Shown piece by piece: positions 1 to 6,372 of a DNA stretch of 6,372 bases. The stretch covers positions 1 through 6,372 of the forward strand of contig JAHHTJ010000028.1 in NCBI GenBank assembly GCA_020024715.1, given 5' to 3'. The notes below the pieces were generated by a model, which had not been told where the DNA came from, searched no databases, and worked only from the letters and a program-made list of their open reading frames with translations. The number at the start of each line of letters is the position of its first letter. Within the stretch, counting starts at the first letter, position 1. Origin of the DNA: Mycoplasmataceae bacterium (GTDB taxonomy: Bacteria; Bacillota_I; Bacilli_A; Mycoplasmatales; Mycoplasmoidaceae). The translations under genes were made by a program, and so were the position numbers.

Positions 1-314
1 GTTTGTTGCTTGTAGAATTGATATAATTTAGTAAAATTTTGATGTTTTTTAAATTTATGACAATCACAATGTACAGCAACTAAATTTTCAGGATTTGTGT
101 TATTTTTATTTCCATCTATAAAATCTACACATCATCCGTTTAAATTCATAGTTTCATTGTAATCTGCATAATTCATTCTTGCTTCTTTTTGGTTAATTTT
201 ATCTGCTAAAAAATCTTTATAACAAATATAACAAACACGATATTCGCTAGGATTATCAATTTCAAAACTAGAAGCATTATTTCAGGCAAGATCTTTAAAT
301 TCTGTTTGACTCAT
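1..314 (-). CDS. HNH-like zinc-binding protein, 3' end outside window
   Basis: The 104 visible codons run off the left edge. Residues 28-31 are a CxxC pair (C28, C31). Residues 63-91 look like the HNH core: V63-D64-F65-I66-D67-G68-N69, then N-P-E-N-L at 74-78, H82-C83-D84-C85-H86 and K89. In HNH nucleases the first motif is usually V-D-H-I, so the expected first catalytic His is Phe (F65, codon TTT). The Asn (N77) and last His (H86) are kept. Zinc could be held by C28, C31, C85 and H82 or C83. Trp11 and Trp61 are TGA codons. The ATG was chosen because AAAGGA lies upstream (326-331), although 11 bases away, which is long. The gene starts 28 bases after the permease stop with no terminator between, so it is probably co-transcribed. 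Family assignment rests on motif recognition only. It may be an inactive nuclease, a DNA-binding protein, or a different zinc-ribbon protein. Length and C-terminus are unknown. Confidence 0.7.
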
Positions 315-325
315 GTTTAATAGTT

Positions 326-331
326 TCCTTT
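326..331 (-). promoter_or_regulatory. Possible Shine-Dalgarno of the HNH-like gene
   Basis: The minus strand reads AAAGGA here, 11 bases before the ATG at 312-314. The match to the anti-SD is good but the spacing is longer than usual. It is the best support for the chosen start and lies within the 28-base gap after the permease stop. Confidence 0.5.
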
Positions 332-342
332 AATTATTAATA

Positions 343-2325
343 TTATAAATGTACTTCTAAACTAGATTTATAAAAGATATTATTTGGTAAGTTAAATCAT
401 TGGTTCTTCTTAATAAGAAAACGATTAATAAATGCATAAGTAATACAAGAAGAAATGATAAATAATAAAATAATAAAATTAATTATTTGTCCAATATAAT
501 CTTGATGTAAATTTTGATAAATACTTTCTTCTTTATTAAATAAATAATTGTGATAATTTTTAATATTTGTAATTAATGTAGAATCGATTGAATTATTTAT
601 TCATTTTTGTTGGTTAGCAATTAAAGCAAATAAATAAGGATTTACATTATGCATATTACTTTTAATTTCTGTAATCTTAATCATTTTTAGATTATGAATA
701 TTTAAATTATCATGTTGTAAATTTTGAAAAATTAATGTATTGTTTATATATTTGATGTTAAATCAATTTTTATCAATGCATATTTGTGTTCCGTTCAAAT
801 TATTAAGATCATAAAAACTACTTGCTTGATCATAATAATAAGAATGCATTGAAACAATAATTACATTTCCTAACGCATGAAGCATTGAAAATAATACTGC
901 AAACCCAATTACTCCTAAACCAATTGTACTTTCTATAATAAATAAAACTTTCTTTTTTGTTTTTTTAAAAGTAATTTTCTTTTTTTTCATCGCAACAAAA
1001 CTACCACCAATAATAAAAACAAAGGTAGCAAACGTAAATAATGATTCTCAGTTTGTAATCGTATTAATAAATGAATATAATTGATTAATTTTAGCACTTG
1101 GAGTAAATCCAAAATTATAACCATCAAGATTTAAAAAGCCAAAAGTACCAACTACACTTAAAATTAACATAAAAACAAATATATATGAATATAAATAAAT
1201 AAATGATAACTTATTTATTGATCAATTAGTTTTGTTTAAAATTCATTTAGCAAACGGAAGATTATTATCAATTAACATCTCTTTATATAAACTCAAACTA
1301 AAATTTAAACTACTTGAAATAATACCTAAACAACCAATACATATAGCAATATTAAGTATACTATTTATTGCATGCCATACTTTTGATGAATGTAAATATG
1401 AAACACCAAGTATTGTTCCTCTTACTGATGAATATGCATTAGTACTTAATAACAAAGATAAAGTAATTAAAATAAAAATAGTTGCAACAGCAATGATACC
1501 CATTAAGATAATATTTGGAGCTTTTTTTGGTTCTCTTAATTGTTTTCTAATACTTACTACATAATAAAAACCATCATATGCAAAAAACATCGCAGGAATT
1601 GATAAAAAGAAACCAATTTCAGGCCCATACATTAACATAGGATTTGTATAAAAGAAACTAGATAACTCATCTCTTGGGAAATTAATAAAACCGTTATAAA
1701 TCTGATCACTATGTTCTTTAACATTTTCATAATTTATGAAATATAAAATAAATGCAACAACTGCAAAAAAGATAATAGGTATAAGCTTAATATAAAATGC
1801 AACATAAGCATGAACCAAAATCATTTTAGGAACTAATGTATTAACAGTTATAAAGTAAACAAGTACAATAAATGTGACAATTCAAGTAATGTATCATCTT
1901 AAATGTCAAGTTGGAAATGCTTGCTGTAATGCTTGCAAGAAATAATATGAATCCCCAGAAATTATTAAAGGTATATAAAGAAATAAAAAATAAAACTTAA
2001 TGGCTTGAAACATCCCAGGACTTAAAAAATCACGTGCTCATTGTAATATTCCAAGCTCACTATTAGTTTTTGCTGCAATAACTAGTAATGATAACCCTAG
2101 CGAAATAACAGCAACACTAGCTAGTAGTCATGCCATTAAAGTAAGAGTGAAGTTTCCTAAGTTATAACTTAAGATTTGACCATTCTTCAAAAAGATCCCT
2201 ACTCCAATGACCGCTGAAATAATAAAGGCAATTCCGCTCAAAAATCCGATTTTCTTTGCTTCTTTTTTATTTTCACTTCTTTTCAAAACCTTTTGGGGAT
2301 GTTTTTTATTTATCGTTTTAATCAT
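343..2325 (-). CDS. APC-family amino-acid permease with extended outward loop
   Basis: This is one continuous 660-residue membrane protein under code 4. TGA encodes Trp at 66, 96, 140, 144, 148, 361, 368, 426, 521, 575 and 643, and TGG is used once, at 317. The N-terminus is basic. Residues 29-45 match the TM1 signature of amino-acid/polyamine/organocation transporters (L-S-G-I-A-F-I-I-S-A-V-I-G-V-G-I-F), the unwound substrate-binding helix. Other family-like stretches are G-P-E-I-G-F-F at 234-240, F-A-Y-D-G-F at 248-253 and R-E-P-K-K-A-P at 264-270. By eye there are about 12 hydrophobic helices, near 26-46, 58-85, 107-124, 145-165, 170-198, 234-258, 270-295, 314-338, 374-398, 427-445, 459-492 and 611-636. 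A hydrophilic, Asn-rich loop of about 115 residues separates the last two and should face outward if the N-terminus is inside. The likely role is proton-coupled amino-acid uptake; the substrate cannot be told. The ATG has no Shine-Dalgarno and directly follows the lon terminator's T-run. An in-frame stop lies nine codons upstream (2350-2352), so no longer version is possible. Confidence 0.88.
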
Positions 2326-2353
2326 AAAAAAATAACAAACCGAAGTTTGTTAT
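2326..2353 (-). terminator. Rho-independent terminator of lon (TTCG tetraloop)
   Basis: On the minus strand, ATAACAAAC, loop TTCG and GTTTGTTAT form a perfect 9-bp stem (arms 2345-2353 and 2332-2340, loop 2341-2344), followed by an unbroken T-run down to 2326. The UUCG-type loop is known to stabilise hairpins. It begins 54 bases after the lon stop codon. The T-run touches the ATG of the permease (2323-2325), so the same hairpin could also act as a 5' leader element of the permease mRNA. Pairing and T-run are directly seen; termination is inferred. Confidence 0.85.
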
Positions 2354-2359
2354 AATTCT

Positions 2360-2365
2360 ATCATA
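2360..2365 (-). promoter_or_regulatory. Possible -10 box for the permease
   Basis: The minus strand reads TATGAT, one mismatch from TATAAT. A start about seven bases downstream would fall at the beginning of the terminator hairpin, giving a short leader made mostly of that hairpin. No convincing -35 is present. AT-rich mollicute DNA gives many chance matches, so this is weak. Without it, the permease would depend on read-through from lon. Confidence 0.25.
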
Positions 2366-2407
2366 TTTAAAATTTAAATAAATTAGAAAATTAGATTGAT
2401 AAATTAA

Positions 2408-4825
2408 TTATTTTGTTTCTGGAAAATGTTCTAAATCGAATTTTTTGAAAATTAATTCATAAATATCATCATAAATATCTACAAAATGAAAGGTAATTTG
2501 TTCTTTAATTTCTTCAGGAACATCTTCTAGGAATTTTTCATCTTCTTTTGGCATAAAGATTTCATTTACTCCACCCCTAAAAGCAGAAATGGTTTTTTCT
2601 TTTACTCCTCCAATAATTCCTACTTGTCCTCTTAAAGTAATTTCTCCAGTCATAGAAATCGTAGTAGGAACAGGACAATTCTTTAAACAAGATAAAATAG
2701 CAGTTACTAAAGTAACACCAGCACTTGGACCATCTTTTGGAATACCACCAGATGGTACATGAATATGTAAATCAATCTTAGCAAAGATTTCTGGATCAAT
2801 ATGATATTTTTCTGCATGTGCTTTTACAAATCCTAAAGCAACTTTAGCAGATTCATTCATGGTTTCTTTTAAATTACCAGTAATTGTAACTTCACCTTTA
2901 CCTTTTGAATATGTTACTTCGATCGGTAATAAATCTCCTCCAGCTGAAGTATATGCCATTCCATTAACTACACCTGGAATTGCACGATCATCTTTCTTGG
3001 TATAATCAAAAATTTCTTTCTTCAAATAAAATCTAACAGCATCTACATCAACAATTTGAGTTTCTATTTCTTTTTTATCTAAACGAACAATGAATTTTCT
3101 AGCAATTCTTTGAATTAATCTTTCAAGTTCACGAACTCCAGCTTCTCTTGTATATGAACGAATAATATGTTTAATTGCATCATCCGTAAAACTTAATTGT
3201 TCAGAAGTAATATCATAAGCTTTTAAAGTTTTTGGAATCAAATAATTTTTAGCAATCGATAATTTTTCATTTTCTGTATAACTTGTAAGTTCAATAATTT
3301 CCATACGGTCATATAAAGCTTCTGGAATTTGTTCTGCATAGTTAGCAGTTGCTATAAATAATACTTTTGATAAATCATATTCTTCTTCAATATAATTATC
3401 ACTAAATTTAGTATTTTGTTCTGGATCTAAAACTTCTAACATTGCACTTGATGGATCACCTTTATAATCTGAAGACATTTTATCAATTTCATCAAGAATA
3501 AAAACCGGATTTATTACTCCAACTTTTTTCATGCCTGAAATAATTCTTCCTGGCATAGAACCTAAATATGTTTTTCTATGTCCTCTGATTTCAGCTTCAT
3601 CTTTAACTCCACCTAAAGAAATTTTTACACTTTTTTTATTCAAAGCATTTGCAATACTAAAAGCAAGTGAAGTTTTACCAACACCTGGTGGACCTACTAA
3701 ACAAATAATTGGTGCTTTAGATTCTTTTGCTCTTGCTTGAATTGCTAAATATTCTACAATTCTTTCTTTAACTTTTGTTAATCCGTAATGATTTTCATTT
3801 AATACTTTTTCAACATTACTAATATCATTGTTATCTTCAGTTTTTTGTCATCAAGGTAAGTTAACTAATCAATCAATATATGATTTAATCATTGAAGCTT
3901 CTTGCATTTGTTGAGTATTTTCATATTTTTTTAATTCTTGTAAAATACGTTTCTTAATGTGTTCAGGATAGGGGTTTGATTCTACTTTATCTCTTATTGA
4001 ATCAACTGAATCTTCATCATTACCTTCATTTAATTCATCACGAATTGCTTTTAATTTTTCTCTTAAATAAAAATCTCTTTGTTGCTTATTTAAATCTTTA
4101 TTGATTTTATTGTTTATTTCGTTATCTCATTTTTTAGTAATTGCTGGATCGTTATTATCTAATTTAGTATCTTTTAAAGCAATTTCTAAAAAATTTTCTG
4201 TAATTTCTGTTAATTTTTTTAAACGATAATTAACATTTTCTTCACCAATTAAATAAGTATTTTGAAGATTATTTAAAATTAATAAACTAGCTGTTAAATC
4301 AGAAAATTTAGCAAAATTAATCTCGTTTTCTAATTTAGATAAATTGTTATCATCAATTAGAACTCAATCACTTGGTTTTAATTCGTTTAACTTTTTAATA
4401 TTAGTTAAAATTTTTTCTTTAAATTCAAGATTATTAGCTGCTGTTACTTGTTTGTTGTTAATTTTTTCATAATTAGAAAAGAAACAATTCTTATTTTCAT
4501 CATATATAACATCTGTTAAATTCACACGAGCTTGTCCAACTACCTCAACAGAATATATAATTTGATCAGGTATATCTACATCTTTTACGCTAGTTTTATT
4601 TTTAATTTTTACCAATGTTCCAAATTTATGGAATTGATCTGGTGTTTTGATTACATCGTCTGCTTCATTTATTTGAGAAACAATAATCATTAAATCTTTA
4701 GTTTCTTCAACATTAGATTGTGCAATATCAATTGCACTAAGACTAATATCTCTACCAATGTCTAAAGTTATTTTATTTAATGGATAAACATATATCCCTC
4801 TTGTAATTAATAATGGAAGTCTCAT
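2408..4825 (-). CDS. lon: ATP-dependent protease Lon (endopeptidase La)
   Basis: Lon is a cytosolic AAA+ serine protease, active as a hexamer, that unfolds and degrades damaged and some regulatory proteins. This copy has 805 residues against 784 in E. coli, so it is full length. The N-terminal substrate-binding domain covers about 1-205, followed by a charged helical linker up to about 320 that holds the family stretch S-Y-I-D-W-L-V-N-L-P-W (about 315-325). The AAA+ module has Walker A G-P-P-G-V-G-K-T at 378-385 (K384), Walker B F-I-L-D-E-I-D (D445, E446), sensor-1 Asn495, an arginine finger near R507 in Y-D-R-M-E, and sensor-2 T-R-E-A-G-V-R-E-L-E-R around 559-569. The protease domain has P-K-D-G-P-S-A-G with catalytic Ser701, and Lys744 in G-G-V-K-E-K. 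Their spacing of 43 equals that of E. coli S679/K722. Trp154, 233, 319, 325 and 326 are TGA. The ATG has AAGGAG six bases... upstream at 4831-4836. It lies downstream of tig and behind a CIRCE operator, so heat-shock control by HrcA is expected. Confidence 0.98.
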
Positions 4826-4830
4826 AAATT

Positions 4831-4836
4831 CTCCTT
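4831..4836 (-). promoter_or_regulatory. Shine-Dalgarno of lon
   Basis: The minus strand reads AAGGAG, five bases before the ATG at 4823-4825. This is a near-perfect match to the anti-SD at good spacing and fixes the lon start. It is the strongest ribosome-binding site in the window and contrasts with the permease start, which has none. Confidence 0.85.
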
Positions 4837-4853
4837 TACATAACGATACAATA

Positions 4854-4891
4854 ATATTAGCACATTTTATGTAAGAGTGCTAATTAATATA
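4854..4891 (-). promoter_or_regulatory. lon promoter region (position uncertain)
   Basis: Two readings are possible. In the first, TATATT at 4886-4891 is the -10 box, putting the start near 4879 inside CIRCE; no -35 is seen. In the second, TTAGCA at 4878-4883 is the -35 and TAATAT at 4854-4859 the -10, 18 bases apart, with CIRCE filling the spacer. Each of those boxes matches four of six consensus bases. Either way HrcA bound to CIRCE would block RNA polymerase. The sequence alone does not decide between them. Confidence 0.45.
4857..4883 (-). promoter_or_regulatory. CIRCE operator (HrcA binding site) before lon
   Basis: The CIRCE consensus is TTAGCACTC, nine bases, GAGTGCTAA. In the direction of lon the first arm (4875-4883) is a perfect TTAGCACTC, the spacer is exactly nine bases (4866-4874), and the second arm (4857-4865) reads ATGTGCTAA, matching seven of nine. 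The mismatches are the two inner positions. The site ends 31 bases before the lon ATG. CIRCE is bound by the repressor HrcA, which is released on heat shock. In mycoplasmas it is known before lon, clpB, dnaK and dnaJ. HrcA itself is not in the window. Confidence 0.93.
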
Positions 4892-4895
4892 AATA

Positions 4896-4928
4896 AAAAG
4901 AACAAGAAGAGCTACTTCTTGTTCTTTT
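4896..4928 (-). terminator. Rho-independent terminator of tig
   Basis: A perfect 14-bp inverted repeat (arms 4915-4928 and 4896-4909) encloses a five-base loop (4910-4914). On the minus strand the second arm is CTTCTTGTTCTTTT, and a further T continues the run before TATTTATATT. The hairpin starts 17 bases after the tig stop codon. The plus-strand side is also flanked by T-rich sequence, but there is no plus-strand gene to terminate. Its tail lies only 12 bases from CIRCE, so little room is left for a separate upstream part of the lon promoter. Confidence 0.85.
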
Positions 4929-4945
4929 AAATTAAATGATTAATC

Positions 4946-6283
4946 TTATTTTTTTGATAATAAATCAAACAAATATGCATATACTTTCTTTTGAATAATG
5001 CTTGATTCAATAACAGCAATATTGTCATCAATGTTTTTGTTAATTTCTGGTTTATTATCTGGATTATACATTTCTTTTAATTGTTTTACTTCTTCTTCTA
5101 ATTCTTCTTTAGTTAATTTAATATCTTTATCTTTAGCAATTTGATTAATTGCAAAATCCAATTTAACTCTTTGTTCTGCTTCTTTTTTAAAATTAGCTTC
5201 TATATCTTGTTTTGTTTGTTTTGTAATTTCTAAGAATTTTTCTAAATCAATATTATATTGCTTTAAAGTTGAATTAAATTCATTATTTAATTGTTCTTCT
5301 TGTTGTTTTAAAATTGTTTCTGGAATGTAATTTAACTTAACGTTCTTTTCTAATTCTTGAGAAATAGCATTATTTAATTCATTTTTATAAGTAACTTCTT
5401 TTTGTGCTTCTAATTCTTTTTTGTAATATTGTCTTAATTGTTCATCATTAGTTACATCTTTAATATTTAATGATTTAATGAATTCATCATTGTATTCAGG
5501 TTTAACTACTTTTTTGATTTCAATTAATTTAATTAAAAAATCAGCTTCTTTTCCAGCTAAATTTTTAGCACCATATTCTTTAGGAAAAGTAACCTTAATA
5601 GTTTTTTCTTCTCCTGCTTTCATTCCAATCATTTGATCTTCAAAACCAGGAATAAAATGACCAGAACCAATTTGAAGTTCATATCCTTTTGCAGTTCCAC
5701 CATCAAATTTTTCACCAGCAATACTACCTTCAAAATCAAAGACAGCATCATCGCCTTTTTCTAAACTACCATCTTCTTTTAATTCTAAACTTCCATGTGT
5801 ATCAATTTGTTCATTAATCTTCTTTTGAATTTCTTCATCTGTTACATCTTCTTTTTTAACAGGATTTTTTAAATCATTTATATCAATTTTTACTTCTGGA
5901 TATAATTCAAAAGAATAAGTAAAAGAAATATTTTCTTTATCTTTATTTTCATTTAATGTAACATTTGGATTTTCGATAAAAAAATCTAATGCAAAATCTT
6001 TTGTTTCTTTATTATTTTCTTCATAATATTTATCAACAATAAAATCATAACCTTTTCTTGATAATAAATCAACAACTTCAGAAAGTACTTGTTGCTTAGA
6101 AAGATGTTTTTTAGCTTCTTCTAAAGGTACTTTTCCTTTTCTAAAACCTTTAATTTCAACTTCTTTTGCTAATTTTTTTTCAATTGTATCAGTCGCTTTC
6201 TCAACATCTTCTTTATCAAAATCTAGTACAATTGTTTTTTTATGTTCTTTTGCAATAATTTCTTCTTTTTCTATTTTAATCAT
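4946..6283 (-). CDS. tig: Trigger factor, ribosome-associated chaperone/PPIase
   Basis: Trigger factor binds near the ribosome exit tunnel and shields nascent chains; its middle domain belongs to the FKBP peptidyl-prolyl isomerase family. The 445 residues match the usual 430-450. The N-terminal ribosome-binding domain (about 1-140) has the signature G-F-R-K-G-K-V-P at 46-53, whose F-R-K (47-49) contacts ribosomal protein L23. The FKBP domain spans about 177-258, with F-D-F-E-G at 182-186, F-D-G-G at 193-196, I-G-S-G-H-F-I-P-G-F-E at 205-215 and F-P-K-E-Y at 233-237. The C-terminal part (about 260-445) is highly charged and helical, as in the substrate-cradling arms. There are no Trp codons, so it reads the same under either code. 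The ATG is preceded by AAAGGA (6291-6296) seven bases away. It has its own -10 box and terminator, so it is probably expressed separately from CIRCE-controlled lon. Confidence 0.98.
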   Translation of the reverse strand: MIKIEKEEIIAKEHKKTIVLDFDKEDVEKATDTIEKKLAKEVEIKGFRKGKVPLEEAKKHLSKQQVLSEVVDLLSRKGYDFIVDKYYEENNKETKDFALDFFIENPNVTLNENKDKENISFTYSFELYPEVKIDINDLKNPVKKEDVTDEEIQKKINEQIDTHGSLELKEDGSLEKGDDAVFDFEGSIAGEKFDGGTAKGYELQIGSGHFIPGFEDQMIGMKAGEEKTIKVTFPKEYGAKNLAGKEADFLIKLIEIKKVVKPEYNDEFIKSLNIKDVTNDEQLRQYYKKELEAQKEVTYKNELNNAISQELEKNVKLNYIPETILKQQEEQLNNEFNSTLKQYNIDLEKFLEITKQTKQDIEANFKKEAEQRVKLDFAINQIAKDKDIKLTKEELEEEVKQLKEMYNPDNKPEINKNIDDNIAVIESSIIQKKVYAYLFDLLSKK

Positions 6284-6290
6284 AATTTCA

Positions 6291-6296
6291 TCCTTT
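6291..6296 (-). promoter_or_regulatory. Shine-Dalgarno of tig
   Basis: The minus strand reads AAAGGA seven bases before the ATG at 6281-6283. This supports the chosen start and agrees with the family-like N-terminus. Confidence 0.75.
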
Positions 6297-6312
6297 TGTA
6301 TTAAGTAATATT

Positions 6313-6318
6313 ATTATA
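6313..6318 (-). promoter_or_regulatory. tig promoter -10 box
   Basis: The minus strand has a perfect TATAAT, 30 bases before the tig ATG, giving an expected start near 6306 and a leader of about 22 bases. No TTGACA-like -35 is found 16-19 bases upstream, which is common for mycoplasma promoters. The remaining sequence to the window end (6319-6372) is AT-rich with no visible gene. At the edge the minus strand has a run of eight T (6364-6371) that could be the tail of an upstream gene's terminator. Confidence 0.6.
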
Positions 6319-6372
6319 AGTTATATTAAAAAAATATCTATTTCTTTCATTTATGTATTAAATAAAAAAAAC

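Noticed and set aside
1232..1564. Plus-strand open frame of 110 codons
   Set aside because: It lies wholly antisense to the permease, whose frame is continuous and family-like. It has no recognisable protein character.
343..2325. A permease broken into pseudogene fragments
   Set aside because: All fragments share one frame and every interrupting codon is TGA. A real TAA stop appears only at 343-345.
2408..3643. A separate minus-strand gene starting at TTG 3641-3643
   Set aside because: It is the C-terminal half of lon. The frame is continuous with the ATG at 4823-4825 once TGA is read as Trp, and the Walker A motif lies just upstream of this TTG.
3531..3740. Plus-strand open frame of 69 codons
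   Set aside because: It is antisense to the most conserved part of lon (Walker A/B region); its openness follows from lon codon constraint.
6364..6371. T-run on the minus strand at the right edge as a terminator
   Set aside because: The hairpin that should precede it would lie outside the window, so it is only mentioned under the tig promoter and not called.
1..6372. CRISPR array, insertion sequence, tRNA or rRNA gene, or a new defence system
   Set aside because: Reading both strands by eye, I saw no regularly spaced repeats, no transposase-like reading frame and no tRNA- or rRNA-like stretch. The lone HNH-like gene has no defence partner in view.

Overview
The window reads as part of a mollicute chromosome (Mycoplasma/Ureaplasma type). 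It is very AT-rich, and UGA must be read as tryptophan (genetic code 4) for any of three of its four genes to stay open. I count 18 in-frame TGA Trp codons (5 in lon, 11 in the permease, 2 in the left-edge gene) against a single TGG. In every case checked the TGA falls where the protein family or the flanking frame calls for Trp. Adjacent tig and lon, and a CIRCE operator in front of lon, are as I recall them from the Mycoplasma genitalium/pneumoniae group. That supports the assignment, but I cannot name a species.

All four genes are on the minus strand, so transcription runs from right to left. From upstream to downstream: tig (trigger factor, 4946-6283) has a consensus TATAAT box and its own hairpin terminator (4896-4928). 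lon (ATP-dependent protease, 2408-4825) follows, with a CIRCE heat-shock operator (4857-4883) just past the tig terminator and a strong Shine-Dalgarno sequence. A TTCG-loop terminator (2326-2353) closes lon. Next comes an APC-family amino-acid permease of 660 residues (343-2325), whose ATG directly abuts that terminator's T-run. Only 28 bases separate it from a small zinc-ribbon HNH-like gene that runs off the left edge (1-314).

Functionally, tig and lon are a folding/degradation pair. Trigger factor meets nascent chains at the ribosome, and Lon removes misfolded protein under probable HrcA control. The permease probably imports amino acids, which these auxotrophic bacteria need, and it carries an unusual outward loop of about 115 residues near its C-terminus. 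The last gene resembles an HNH nuclease, but Phe stands where the first His of the motif is expected.

The window is densely coded, with no gene-free stretch over 300 bases and no insertion sequence, CRISPR array, tRNA or rRNA that I can see. I do not see a novel multi-gene system. The points most worth checking are the terminator/start-codon junction before the permease, the loop domain of the permease, and the degenerate HNH protein.
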